NCBI GenBank assembly: GCA_964605775.1
Contig: CAZSDU010000021.1
Coordinates: 1 to 53,524, forward strand
Origin: CAZSDU01 sp964605775
GTDB lineage: Bacteria > Bacteroidota > Bacteroidia > Bacteroidales > FEN-979
DNA length: 53,524 nucleotides
Direction of reading: 5' to 3'
The position numbers and the translations under genes are program-made. Shown here one piece after another: positions 1-8,886 of this stretch (within the stretch, counting starts at the first letter, position 1; the number at the start of each line of letters is the position of its first letter). Below the pieces are notes generated by a model. That model did no database searches, was not told the DNA's origin, and was given only the letters and a program-made list of their open reading frames with translations.

Positions 1-172
1 CAACGGTTAATAGATATTCCTGTGTTGGACTATACCCAATTCCTACAGGGTTTTGAAAATAATTATAAAAAGAGGTGTTTCCAGTTTGAAATATTCCATA
101 ATTTTTTTCACCGCTTATGGAGAGAAAGTTAACGGAGCCTATGACTGACTCATTTCCATTCTTTGTAAGCAC
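1..172 (-). other. Edge stretch with an open frame, possibly a truncated gene
   Basis: Just downstream of the T9SS protein, the minus strand stays open in one frame from about base 190 to the window edge. The only plausible start in that frame is a GTG at 172-170. The translation (starting VLTKNGNESV) is polar and rich in Gly, Asn and Ser, and I do not recognise it. The plus strand is also open in one frame for its first 44 codons (to a stop at 130-132), so strand and reality are both uncertain. It could be the start of a gene that runs off the window or non-coding sequence. Confidence 0.2.
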
Positions 173-192
173 CTTTAATGGATATTTCTTTA

Positions 193-1815
193 TTACCTGA
201 TGACAGAGAACTTGCCATACCCTGAAAATTCCCCAGCGCTGAATGAATAAAGATAGGTTCCCGGGCTGAGATCAGAAACATCGGCTTTGAAGGTATTGTT
301 CCCGGCCGGAAAGTTCTGATTGCAAAGGAATTCAAGGCTCTTTCCTGAAAGATCATAAAGCCGGATCGTTACCTTTTCTGATTTTTCCAGTATAAAAGCA
401 ATGTTCAGATACTGATCGCAGGGGTTAGGGTAAGCTCCCAATAACCTTTCACCTTCTCCATGGTCTATTTCCGAAACAGATGTATAAGTGCTGTACTCGG
501 CATCGAACAGGGCCACCCCATTTCCGCCTGTGCCTTCTGACCTCCATACATTGATCCCTTTCTGCTCGGAAAAGCTTAGTCTGACTTGGGGATGGGGATC
601 CTCAAGATCGGGTGCATCGTTGTATCCCGTGGAAACCACCGTCCAGTTATCGGGCTGTTGGAAATTCAGGTTGTTGGTAATAAAGGGCAGTTTCTGTTCC
701 GTGGCATCGTACCAGGTGGCCATGAATTTTGAAGTGTAAGGATTGAATGCGATATCGGGCTGGAGGTTCTCATGCCCGGGATTGGTGAAGGATAAGGGTT
801 TGAAACAGGAAGTGAGGGTGGATTGTAAATTATATACTCCTTTAACATCAAAGCGGTCGTTCACGGGATCGTACTGTTCATATAGGATAACCGTGGTCAG
901 GTTGGCGCTGTCGTTGTCAGTATCGTTGTACTGGCAGGCAATGACCGGGTTACGGCAAAGATTGATGGCCGAAGGATCCAGGCTGTCGATGCAAACCGGT
1001 TTAGTATAATGGCTGTCGAAGTTCGGTTCCGTATGTGCAGTATAGATATGACCGGTAGGAGAATTAACATTGTCGGCTTGTTCCCACACGGCAAAATATC
1101 TCCCGCTGCTCCAGGATGGGCTTCTGCCATAGGTAAGACTGGATTTCAGATAGGGTTTTTGTGATATACCCATGGTATCCTTCCCGGTTATTGATTCACC
1201 TCCGTTTCCTGAGGAACGATAAATAAGAAAATTATTATCACCATATTCATAGCTTGAATAAACAAATCCCACACTATAGGGGTTTGCATTTACGGCTGGG
1301 AAAATAAAATCGCTTGAAAATGAAACATCTCTTATACTACTTGAATAAAGTAAAGTAGTTTCATACTCAAGGGTTATAGCATTGTATCTCCAAACAAAAC
1401 CCACTCCATAATCTGAACCAATTAAAACAACCACTCCGGAAAAGAAGAGTTTAAGGTTTGTTTCGCTATTACCACAAACTGCAATATCAAATTTTTTTAA
1501 AGTGCAATTTCCAGATTCAATTGGACACTCGAAAATATTTCCCCAATGCATACCATTATCCGTAGATCTCCAAACGGAAAGCCAAAGAGCTCCACTCGTA
1601 TTGTATGAATAAGCAGCATACAACCAACCATTAAAAGCTGAACAAACGGCAATTTGCCGTTGATCCCGATCAGCTTGGTCGTGGATGACAATATCTTTCC
1701 CGAATATAACTGATCTTTCAGGGTTTAAAGGGAGAAATGGATCTCCGTTTTTATAGGTTTGGGCTGAAAGGAAGAGAGAAGAAAAAAATAGCAGGGAAAT
1801 CATAAAATATCTCAT
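193..1815 (-). CDS. T9SS-exported protein with Asp-box and type A sorting tail
   Basis: A secreted or surface protein of about 540 residues with unknown substrate. The start chosen at 1815 gives a compact signal peptide (MRYFMISLLFFSSLFLSAQ). An ATG 11 codons upstream would add a polar leader before it, which is unlikely. An early STDNGMHW segment matches the Asp-box (SxDxGxxW) of sialidase/BNR beta-propellers, so a propeller fold is inferred. The last 80 or so residues form a T9SS type A sorting domain, recognisable by AYPNPCDQYLNI, LYDLSGK, LSPGTYLYSF and the closing KFSVIR. In such proteins this tail directs export through the outer membrane and is removed. Only one clear Asp-box was seen, so enzymatic activity should not be assumed. 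Confidence 0.8.
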   Translation of the reverse strand: MRYFMISLLFFSSLFLSAQTYKNGDPFLPLNPERSVIFGKDIVIHDQADRDQRQIAVCSAFNGWLYAAYSYNTSGALWLSVWRSTDNGMHWGNIFECPIESGNCTLKKFDIAVCGNSETNLKLFFSGVVVLIGSDYGVGFVWRYNAITLEYETTLLYSSSIRDVSFSSDFIFPAVNANPYSVGFVYSSYEYGDNNFLIYRSSGNGGESITGKDTMGISQKPYLKSSLTYGRSPSWSSGRYFAVWEQADNVNSPTGHIYTAHTEPNFDSHYTKPVCIDSLDPSAINLCRNPVIACQYNDTDNDSANLTTVILYEQYDPVNDRFDVKGVYNLQSTLTSCFKPLSFTNPGHENLQPDIAFNPYTSKFMATWYDATEQKLPFITNNLNFQQPDNWTVVSTGYNDAPDLEDPHPQVRLSFSEQKGINVWRSEGTGGNGVALFDAEYSTYTSVSEIDHGEGERLLGAYPNPCDQYLNIAFILEKSEKVTIRLYDLSGKSLEFLCNQNFPAGNNTFKADVSDLSPGTYLYSFSAGEFSGYGKFSVIR

Positions 1816-1847
1816 GGGGATTTGTTTTATGGACTTATCTATAAGCA

Positions 1848-1880
1848 AAAATCAGGCCAAAATATTAATAGCCTGATTTT
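1848..1880 (-). terminator. Hairpin with short T-run, possible weak terminator
   Basis: Ten-base arms, aaaatcaggc at 1848-1857 and gcctgatttt at 1871-1880, enclose a 13-base loop. Read on the minus strand, the right arm ends in five Ts. It follows the S9 peptidase gene and precedes the T9SS gene, so it may end transcription of the former or form a leader hairpin for the latter. The stem is AT-rich. Confidence 0.45.
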
Positions 1881-1909
1881 AAGCATTTTAAAAAATTGAA
1901 TAAGAAAAA

Positions 1910-1950
1910 ACTGTCTAAAATTTAGACAGTAGTGTCTAAATTTTAGACAG
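1910..1950. promoter_or_regulatory. Two tandem palindromes, likely a double operator
   Basis: Site 1 (1910-1930) is a perfect 10-base-arm palindrome, actgtctaaa and tttagacagt around a single A. Site 2 (1933-1949) is an 8-base-arm palindrome, tgtctaaa and tttagaca around a single T. The two centres (1920 and 1941) are 21 bases apart, about two helical turns, as expected for two protein dimers on one face of the DNA. The pair lies upstream of the T9SS protein gene. No regulator is identified. Confidence 0.5.
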
Positions 1951-1984
1951 TAATTAATGGCAAAATAGGATAAGCAGTATACGC

Positions 1985-3898
1985 TTACTTCAGATGTTCC
2001 CCCAGGAATTTCTCCATGGCGCGGTAGAAGTCGAAGCGGTTTTCTTCGTTATGGAAACCATGGCCTTCATTGTCTTTAACCATATATTCCACCACGATTC
2101 CGCGTTTTTTCAAAGCATCGACCATCTGATCCGACTCGTCTTTGTTCACCCGCGGGTCATTTTTGCCCTGGGCAACAAATAAAGGAGACTTGATCTTGTC
2201 GGCATTCATGGCCGGGGATGTGGCGACAAACTGGGCGCTGTCGGCAACGGGATTGCCAACCATCTCGTACATCATATCGAGCATGGGTTTCCAGTAGGGA
2301 GGAATGGTCTTCATGAAGGTGAAGAGATTGGAAACTCCAACGTAATCCACACCTGCAGCATAAAGGTCGGGTTCTTTCACCAGTCCTTCGAGGGTGGCAT
2401 AGCCGCCATAGCTTCCGCCGTAAATGGCAATTCGTTTGGGATCGGCAATGCCTTGCTTGATCAGCCAGTTGGTGCCGTCGGTGATGTCATCCTGCATTTT
2501 CAGTCCCCACTGTTTGAAGGATTTTTCCCAGAAATCACGTCCATAGCCGGTAGATCCGCGGAAGTTCACCTGGAGCACGGCATAACCGCGGTTGGCCAGG
2601 AACTGTATCTCGGGATTGAATCCCCAGCTGTCGCGTGCCCAGGGGCCGCCATGAGGATTCACAACCACGGGAAGGTCTTTGGCGTCTTCCATGGTATATC
2701 CGACCGGAAGGGTAAGATAGCCATTGATCTTCACACTGTCGCGGGACATAAATTCGACAGGCAGCATTTTGGCTAATTCGTCTTCTTTGAGCCATGTAAA
2801 GAGATCTGCAACTTTCTGAAGATCGTCCTTGGCTTTGTCATACACGTAATATCCGCCCAGCGAACGGTCGCTGTACGCGCGAATCATGAATTTATCTTCT
2901 GCCTTGGTCTCGGAGGTGATGTTGAAAGTATAATCACCCAGCTTCTGCTGTATGCTTTCATAGATCTTTTTCATGTCATCATCCAGGTAGAACCTTTCCT
3001 GTTTCCAGGATTCGTAATTCACAGCGAGCAGTTTCTTATTCAATCTCGACCAGACAACATCGCTGATATCATAATCGGGATTCTCGTATATTTTCTCCAT
3101 CTCCTTCCCATTGACAATGTCAAACACGACCAGGGCGCTTTTATCGCGTCCAAGGTTGGAAACGGCATAGATGTTCTTATTGTCGAAAGTGAAGATCATC
3201 GGGGAAACGCTTTCCTTGAAATTGGTGGTAAGCACCGGCTTGAAAGCATCGGTTTCCTTTGCGCGATACAGAATTTGTGTGTTAATCCCGTCCACGATGG
3301 CAGTGGCAGCCCTGAGTTTGCCTTCATGGTCGAGAATCCAACCCTGGATGTTACCCGGATTCTCAGCTAACATTTTCATTTTTCCGGTTACAATATTCAA
3401 ACGATATGGGTCAAACACTTCGGGGTTCCGTTTGTTCATCCCGATAATTACTTCATCCGGGAAATCGTACAAGTCATCAATAATTTCTGTCCTGACTTTC
3501 GGAAAATCTGTGAAACACTTCAGGTTGGAACCATCAATGTTCACGCCGTAAAGTTTGAAATTCTCATCTCCTCCGGTATCTTTCAGATATAGGATACGGC
3601 TTGGGTTTTTCCAGAAATAACCGGCAATGTCGCGATCGGTCTCAGAAGTCAGCCTGACAGCGCTGTCCTTGCCGATTTCCTGAACAAAAACATTCATCCG
3701 CTTTTCATAAGGCGCCATAAAGGAAAAATATTTCCCGTCAGGAGAAATCTGGTACCTCGCTTTTTCAGGATTTTTAAAGAAGTCTTCAAGCGGAATTTGC
3801 CGGACTTGCATGGGTTTTTTGGATTTACAGCCCCCTAAAAGCAGGGAAAAGCCGATCAATGCTCCTAAAAGGAGACAAAAAAGAGAACGTGTTTTCAT
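1985..3898 (-). CDS. S9 family (prolyl oligopeptidase-type) peptidase, lipoprotein
   Basis: A serine peptidase of 637 residues expected to cleave short peptides at the cell envelope. The N-terminus is a lipoprotein signal (hydrophobic stretch ending LLLGGC near residue 24). Residues of about 35-380 have the repetitive character of the family's beta-propeller gate. The C-terminal third is an alpha/beta hydrolase carrying the triad: Ser496 in GGSYGG, Asp581 in GKNDPRVN and His613 in NEGHGF. HGGPWARDSWGF upstream of the serine is the usual oxyanion-loop region. It is divergent from the sensor kinase gene at 4073. Length and motif order are normal for bacterial S9 acyl-peptidase/dipeptidyl peptidases; the exact subfamily cannot be fixed by eye. 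Confidence 0.92.
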   Translation of the reverse strand: MKTRSLFCLLLGALIGFSLLLGGCKSKKPMQVRQIPLEDFFKNPEKARYQISPDGKYFSFMAPYEKRMNVFVQEIGKDSAVRLTSETDRDIAGYFWKNPSRILYLKDTGGDENFKLYGVNIDGSNLKCFTDFPKVRTEIIDDLYDFPDEVIIGMNKRNPEVFDPYRLNIVTGKMKMLAENPGNIQGWILDHEGKLRAATAIVDGINTQILYRAKETDAFKPVLTTNFKESVSPMIFTFDNKNIYAVSNLGRDKSALVVFDIVNGKEMEKIYENPDYDISDVVWSRLNKKLLAVNYESWKQERFYLDDDMKKIYESIQQKLGDYTFNITSETKAEDKFMIRAYSDRSLGGYYVYDKAKDDLQKVADLFTWLKEDELAKMLPVEFMSRDSVKINGYLTLPVGYTMEDAKDLPVVVNPHGGPWARDSWGFNPEIQFLANRGYAVLQVNFRGSTGYGRDFWEKSFKQWGLKMQDDITDGTNWLIKQGIADPKRIAIYGGSYGGYATLEGLVKEPDLYAAGVDYVGVSNLFTFMKTIPPYWKPMLDMMYEMVGNPVADSAQFVATSPAMNADKIKSPLFVAQGKNDPRVNKDESDQMVDALKKRGIVVEYMVKDNEGHGFHNEENRFDFYRAMEKFLGEHLK

Positions 3899-4010
3899 AG
3901 GGTTTATTTTGCTTTCAATATTAAGAAAAATTTCATATTTGAGCGTAGAATTTCGATAAAATAAATTGATATATCTGTAACCTCATCGATAAACCGGATG
4001 AAAAATCATA

Positions 4011-4018
4011 TAACTTTG
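4011..4018 (+). promoter_or_regulatory. Bacteroidota-type -7 box for the kinase-hemW pair
   Basis: TAACTTTG matches the TAnnTTTG -7 element used by the primary sigma factor of Bacteroidota. It lies 54 bases before the GTG start of the kinase. No convincing -33 TTG is present at the usual distance. Confidence 0.35.
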
Positions 4019-4072
4019 ACAGCCAGTAAAAAATAAAACCTTAACCCCAACGTTTTCAGATAAATATTTACC

Positions 4073-5578
4073 GTGGACATCTACCTGAGAAAAAAACGCT
4101 GGAAGCTGATCTTGTTTGCATTTGCTTTGATTATCGTTGCCGGTTCCCTGTATTATACCAACATTCTAGTCAATGAGATCAGAAAAGATGAACGGAAAAA
4201 TGTTGAAATCTGGGCTGATGCCATTCACCGGAAAGCTGACCTGGTTAATTTCACCAATAAATTATTTGAACAACTTAAAAACGAAGAGCGTAAACGGGTC
4301 AAAACCCTTGCCGAAGCTCAAAAAAGGATTGTGACCGTTTCCTTTAGCCCCGATCTGAACTTTTACCTGAACATCATCTCCGAAAACACAACCATCCCTG
4401 TTGTTCAAACCGATGAAGCCGGAAACATCCAGAGCAGAAGAAATGTCAGCCCGGATTTTGATTCCATTACCCGTTTTGAAGGGAGAATCGCCAAAGAATT
4501 TTCCGTTTACCCCCCGATTGTAGTGAATTATTACCAGGATAAAAAAATCTACCTTTATTATAAAGACTCCAATATTTTCGCTGAATTAAAGAATGTGCTT
4601 GATGACCTGATCCGTTCTTTTGTTTCAGAAGTCGTTCTGAACTCAGCCTCTGTCCCGGTAATCATCACCGACAGTACCAAAAAAAATGTGATGGAATATG
4701 GAAATATTCCCGTGAAAAAAATGGAAAATCCGGCATTTGTCAGAGAGACCATCAAATCTATGGCTTCCCACAATACGCCCATTATGATAACGTTACCGGA
4801 TCAAGGGACACGCTATATTTTTTACCAGGATTCATTTCTGCTGACCCAGTTAAAATATTACCCCTATGTACAACTTGCCGTCATCGGCCTCTTCCTTTTC
4901 ATTGCTTATCTTCTGTTCAGTTATGCCCGTAAATCGGAACAAAACCAGGTGTGGGTCGGAATGGCAAAAGAGACGGCCCATCAGCTGGGGACTCCGCTTT
5001 CATCCATGATTGCATGGCTTGAGCTCCTTAAGTTAAAAGGCCTGGATCCCGAAACGATCCGGGAAATAGAAAAAGATGTACTCCGTCTGGAAACCATTAC
5101 CGATCGGTTTTCTAAAATCGGATCTGTTGCCCGGCTGGAAACAACCAACATCGTGAAAGTAGTTTCCGATACTGCCGATTACCTCCGTACACGTACTTCC
5201 CCTGAAGTAAAAATCGAAATTCAACCTGGGCCTTCAAGTGTTATCAGCGTTCCCATCAACCTTCACCTGTTCGAATGGGTCATTGAAAATCTCTGTAAAA
5301 ATGCCATAGATGCCATGGAGGGGAAAGGGGAGATCCTGATTGAGATCAGCGATGACAGCGATCATATACACATCGATGTTTCCGATACGGGAAAAGGGAT
5401 ACCCAAATCCCGTTTCAAAACCATTTTCCATCCCGGCTATACCAGCAAGGCAAGGGGATGGGGACTGGGATTGACTTTATCCAAACGCATCGTGGAAAAC
5501 TACCATTCCGGAAAGATTTTTGTGAAATCCTCTAACCTGGGCAAGGGCACTACTTTCCGCATCGTATTGAATAAATAA
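4073..5578 (+). CDS. Membrane sensor histidine kinase
   Basis: A two-pass membrane kinase of 501 residues starting with GTG. TM1 covers about residues 11-31 and TM2 about 264-284, leaving a periplasmic sensor of roughly 230 residues with no recognisable motif. The cytoplasmic part follows TM2 almost directly, without HAMP or PAS. His303 lies in the H-box (KETAHQLGTPLSS), which has the HQLGTPL variant common in Bacteroidota kinases. The N-box (NLCKNAIDAM), G1 (DTGKGIP) and G2 (GWGLGLTLSKRIV) are intact, so it should bind ATP and autophosphorylate. No response regulator is adjacent. hemW follows after six bases, probably in one transcript. The signal is unknown. Confidence 0.9.
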   Translation: MDIYLRKKRWKLILFAFALIIVAGSLYYTNILVNEIRKDERKNVEIWADAIHRKADLVNFTNKLFEQLKNEERKRVKTLAEAQKRIVTVSFSPDLNFYLNIISENTTIPVVQTDEAGNIQSRRNVSPDFDSITRFEGRIAKEFSVYPPIVVNYYQDKKIYLYYKDSNIFAELKNVLDDLIRSFVSEVVLNSASVPVIITDSTKKNVMEYGNIPVKKMENPAFVRETIKSMASHNTPIMITLPDQGTRYIFYQDSFLLTQLKYYPYVQLAVIGLFLFIAYLLFSYARKSEQNQVWVGMAKETAHQLGTPLSSMIAWLELLKLKGLDPETIREIEKDVLRLETITDRFSKIGSVARLETTNIVKVVSDTADYLRTRTSPEVKIEIQPGPSSVISVPINLHLFEWVIENLCKNAIDAMEGKGEILIEISDDSDHIHIDVSDTGKGIPKSRFKTIFHPGYTSKARGWGLGLTLSKRIVENYHSGKIFVKSSNLGKGTTFRIVLNK

Positions 5579-5584
5579 CGGACT

Positions 5585-6739
5585 TTGGCCGGAATTTATA
5601 TCCATATCCCCTTTTGCAAGCAAAAATGTCATTATTGTAATTTTTTTTCCCGGGTTTCACTTGAGACCAAGACCGGTTTACTGGAGGCTTTGTTTGACGA
5701 AATCCTTCGTCAGAAGGATTATCTGGGAGAACATCCGGTTTCAACCATATATTTTGGAGGAGGAACCCCATCCTTGCTTTCAGAATTGGAAATCGGGAAA
5801 ATCCTGGAAGCATTAAACCGGTATTATCCCGTTTCTCCCTATGCAGAAATTACACTGGAAGCCAACCCTGACGATCTGAATCCCGGACTGCTCAGAGCCT
5901 ATAAAAACTGTGGCGTCAACCGATTCAGCCTTGGAATACAGTCGTTCTCAGATGCAGATTTACTGTTTCTTGGCCGGCGACATGATGCATCAACCGCGAT
6001 CCGGGCTATCCACGATATCCTGGAAGCAGGGTTTGCGTATCTAAGCATCGATCTGATTTACGGAATTCCGGGAATGTCATTGCAACATTGGGAAAAAAAT
6101 CTTGAGGTGTTTTTCTCTTTTAAACTTCACCATTTATCGGCCTATGCCCTGACGGTAGAACCAAAAACCACCCTGGATCTGATGATCCGGAATAAGAAAA
6201 TGCCGGCTCCTGATGAAGAAGAGACGATCCGGCATTTCCGACTGCTGATGAAAACAATGGCTGAAAATGGATTTGAACATTATGAAATCTCAAATTTCGC
6301 CAAAGAAGGACAATATTCCCGGCATAACAGCAATTATTGGAAAGGAGTCCCTTACCTGGGTTTGGGGCCTTCAGCACACTCCTATAACGGAGGCTCCCGA
6401 CGATGGAATGTTTCCGCATTAAAGGAATACATCCGGAAACTGTCTGTTGGTCTTTGGTACGAAGAAGAAACCCTGACTCCGGTTCAAAAATACAATGAAT
6501 ATGTCATGACCTCCCTGCGAACCATGTGGGGATGCGATTCAAAGAAAATAATCAGGGATTTTCCTGGTCTGACAGACAGAAAAGGACTTGCGCTTGCTGA
6601 TTTGTTCAGGAAACAAGCCAGGCTTCTGATTGAAAAAAAATTGCTTGTGGAGTCTTCTGGAATTTATTATTTAACCGAAACCGGAAAATTCTTTGCTGAT
6701 GGCGTTGCGGCTGATTTATTTCTTACTGAAGGCAGGTGA
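5585..6739 (+). CDS. hemW: Radical SAM protein HemW (heme chaperone, CPO-like)
   Basis: A cytoplasmic radical SAM protein of 384 residues. The CKQKCHYC motif (CxxxCxxC) near the N-terminus binds the 4Fe-4S cluster and S-adenosylmethionine. YFGGGTPSLL, EANPDDL, RFSLGIQSF and the later LGLGPSAHS and HYEISNFAK segments are characteristic of the HemN/HemW family. The short N-terminus, with the CxxxCxxC motif only about 10 residues in, argues for HemW (a heme-binding chaperone) over true coproporphyrinogen dehydrogenase HemN. The start is TTG at 5585, six bases after the kinase stop. A heme chaperone suits a genome segment rich in heme proteins (nrfHA, hexaheme cytochrome), but this is context only. 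Confidence 0.9.
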   Translation: MAGIYIHIPFCKQKCHYCNFFSRVSLETKTGLLEALFDEILRQKDYLGEHPVSTIYFGGGTPSLLSELEIGKILEALNRYYPVSPYAEITLEANPDDLNPGLLRAYKNCGVNRFSLGIQSFSDADLLFLGRRHDASTAIRAIHDILEAGFAYLSIDLIYGIPGMSLQHWEKNLEVFFSFKLHHLSAYALTVEPKTTLDLMIRNKKMPAPDEEETIRHFRLLMKTMAENGFEHYEISNFAKEGQYSRHNSNYWKGVPYLGLGPSAHSYNGGSRRWNVSALKEYIRKLSVGLWYEEETLTPVQKYNEYVMTSLRTMWGCDSKKIIRDFPGLTDRKGLALADLFRKQARLLIEKKLLVESSGIYYLTETGKFFADGVAADLFLTEGR

Positions 6740-6785
6740 TGGAAAACCTGAAAGAAAATTCTGTACGGAATGATAAGGTCTTGTT

Positions 6786-7253
6786 CTAACGTGGAAGCTG
6801 AACGGTTTCAAACCAATAATTCTTTAAGGTCTTCATTAAAGAAACCAGACCTTCAAAGCTGCCCGGTTTAGTGATATAAGAATTGGCGCCGTACTCATAT
6901 GTATGTAATATGTCTTCCTCGGCTTTGGAGGTAGTCAGCACAATCACCGGGATTCGGCGTAATTTACTGTTGGTTTTAATTTCCCTAAGGGCTTCCCTCC
7001 CGTCTTTTCTCGGCATGTTGAGATCCAGCAAGATGATCCCGGGCTTAGGGGAAGTATGGGGATCGCTGAATTTTCCGCGATGATTTAAGTAATCCATCAG
7101 CTCCAGACCGTCCTGAACCAGGGTAATTTGATTGGCAATCTTGCTTTCTTCAATGGCATCTCGGATCAGTAATTGATCATCCGGATCATCCTCTGCTACC
7201 AATATCAACAAGGATTTATTTCTTTTTTCCATGGACGCTGACCTTTCAGGCAT
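6786..7253 (-). CDS. Single-domain response regulator (Rcp1-like)
   Basis: A stand-alone receiver domain of about 150 residues with no output domain. It has the acidic pair (VAEDDPDDQLL), the phosphoacceptor Asp in LLDLNMPRKDG, the conserved Thr of VLTTSKAEED and the Lys of ITKPGS. The DDPDD and NMPRKDG variants are typical of Rcp1-type regulators, which partner phytochrome-like kinases of the SHDLQEPLR type, and such a kinase is encoded immediately upstream. The ATG at 7253 overlaps the kinase gene by eight bases; an internal ATG at 7232 is a credible alternative. With no DNA-binding part it probably acts through a phosphorelay or by protein contact. Confidence 0.93.
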   Translation of the reverse strand: MPERSASMEKRNKSLLILVAEDDPDDQLLIRDAIEESKIANQITLVQDGLELMDYLNHRGKFSDPHTSPKPGIILLDLNMPRKDGREALREIKTNSKLRRIPVIVLTTSKAEEDILHTYEYGANSYITKPGSFEGLVSLMKTLKNYWFETVQLPR

Positions 7254-8877
7254 TTTTCCGGTATTTTTTCTGTTTCACCGGTAAAGTTATAATAAATAGC
7301 GTTCCCACACCCAATTCGCTGTTCATTTCAATTTTACCGTGATGCATATCCACAATCTTACGGCAAATCGCAAGTCCTATACCGGTACTTCCCGGATTAC
7401 GGCTTGGATCAATTCGCTGAAAAGGGCGAAAAATTCTTTCATGAAATTGGGGGTCTATGCCGATTCCATTATCTTCAACTGATAATTCAACCCTGTTATG
7501 CGGAAGGTTGCGGGATCTCAGCTGGATAAACAAGGGAACTCCCTCTCTTCGATAAGCAATCGCGTTACTGATCAAATTATCAAACAGGGTGAATAATTGC
7601 TGAGGGTTCCCCTGAATAACAGGGAAAGGCATTTTGCTGATCTCTGCATTACACGCCTCAATGGTACTTCTAAGGTGAATGATAACATCCCTGGTGATTT
7701 CATCCAAATTCACGGTGGTAAACAAGTTTTGTGATTCGTTAACGGAGGAATAAAGAATAAGATCCGACAACAAGGCTTGCATTTTTATTGCTGATTGTTC
7801 AATTCGTTCTAAAAATTGTTTGGAGGCTTCATCAAAAAGATCTGTGTGTTTTGTCTTGATTCTGTCACTGAAAACCTGAATTTTTCTCAGTGGTTCCTGA
7901 AGATCATGGGAGGTGATTTTGGCAATTTGTGTCAGTTCCTCATGGGCCGTTTTTAAATCTTGCTCGTTTCGTTTCAATCTGAATAAAAAGTACTGAAAGA
8001 CCCCCAGGATAATTAAAAACAGCAGAATGGTCAGGAAACTGATAATCCCGGATCGTTTAAACACCAGGTTAATGATGGAACCTGTTTTTTCAGAAAAAAC
8101 AATTCCATAATGCTTACCCATAATATTAAGCGGGTAATAAGCAGAAATGATGGCATTCTTTTTTTCTCCGGCATAAACATACTGGCGGATAGAACCACTC
8201 AGGTTATCCGAAAAGTCCTTGGTGATTTCCGCCGACTGCGAAAATTGTATCCCGGATTCATTCAGGTTATTGGTAAGGATTTCTCCGCGTTCATCAAATA
8301 AGGCTTGAAATATCTGGTCTTTCAGAAAATACTGATAAAATTCTGATAAGATATGGCGGACCAGGTCCATCCGAAAATGGATGTTGGCATAAATTATCCT
8401 GTCCCTTTTCAGGACATGAATATAAACCAATTCATTATGCTGATCTGTAAATAAAGTATCATGCGGAAATATTGCAAAATTTTGAAGTTTTGAAAAAGAA
8501 TTTTGATAATAATTGTCGGTAGTACCTGAAAACGTGAAACATTGACCGGAGGTGTCGGAAATCCTGATCTCCCTGATCAACTCATTGTACTTAATATAGA
8601 AGGTGCGGATCCTGTTTATGCCTGGATCGTGCAAATTATGCGCTCTGAAAAGATTTACGGCATCCTCAGCATTAAAGAAAAAATTCTGGTCAATCCGAAA
8701 TTCTTCAAATCCACTTTCAATTTTTTCACCACATCCTTTCACCTGCCGGGCAAGGACTGTTTCCCTCAGTTTAACCTGCTCCTCATACAGGCTCCAATAA
8801 AAATATAAGTTGAATCCAATGATCAGAATGATGATGGTGAATATTACCGCGCCGACTCCCCTGCGTATCCAATACAT
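7246..8877 (-). CDS. Membrane sensor histidine kinase (SHDLQEPL type)
   Basis: A 543-residue kinase. TM1 is at about residues 10-31 and TM2 at about 279-301, enclosing an extracytoplasmic sensor of some 245 residues that is probably Cache-like from its size and placement. After a short helical linker the H-box reads KITSHDLQEPLRKI, then NLISNAIAYRR, DNGIGIDPQF and GSTGIGLAICRKIV. All catalytic boxes are present. It lies between the Cache-type lipoprotein gene (nine-base gap) and the receiver gene (eight-base overlap), so the three are almost certainly co-expressed and likely form one signalling unit. It is also in line with nrfHA further upstream. Confidence 0.92.
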   Translation of the reverse strand: MYWIRRGVGAVIFTIIILIIGFNLYFYWSLYEEQVKLRETVLARQVKGCGEKIESGFEEFRIDQNFFFNAEDAVNLFRAHNLHDPGINRIRTFYIKYNELIREIRISDTSGQCFTFSGTTDNYYQNSFSKLQNFAIFPHDTLFTDQHNELVYIHVLKRDRIIYANIHFRMDLVRHILSEFYQYFLKDQIFQALFDERGEILTNNLNESGIQFSQSAEITKDFSDNLSGSIRQYVYAGEKKNAIISAYYPLNIMGKHYGIVFSEKTGSIINLVFKRSGIISFLTILLFLIILGVFQYFLFRLKRNEQDLKTAHEELTQIAKITSHDLQEPLRKIQVFSDRIKTKHTDLFDEASKQFLERIEQSAIKMQALLSDLILYSSVNESQNLFTTVNLDEITRDVIIHLRSTIEACNAEISKMPFPVIQGNPQQLFTLFDNLISNAIAYRREGVPLFIQLRSRNLPHNRVELSVEDNGIGIDPQFHERIFRPFQRIDPSRNPGSTGIGLAICRKIVDMHHGKIEMNSELGVGTLFIITLPVKQKKYRKNA

Positions 8878-8886
8878 AGCCGTTGT

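Noticed and set aside
6740..6785. Terminator between hemW and the response regulator gene
   Set aside because: Only a four- to five-base inverted repeat (ATTC/GGAAT) is present and no T-run follows.
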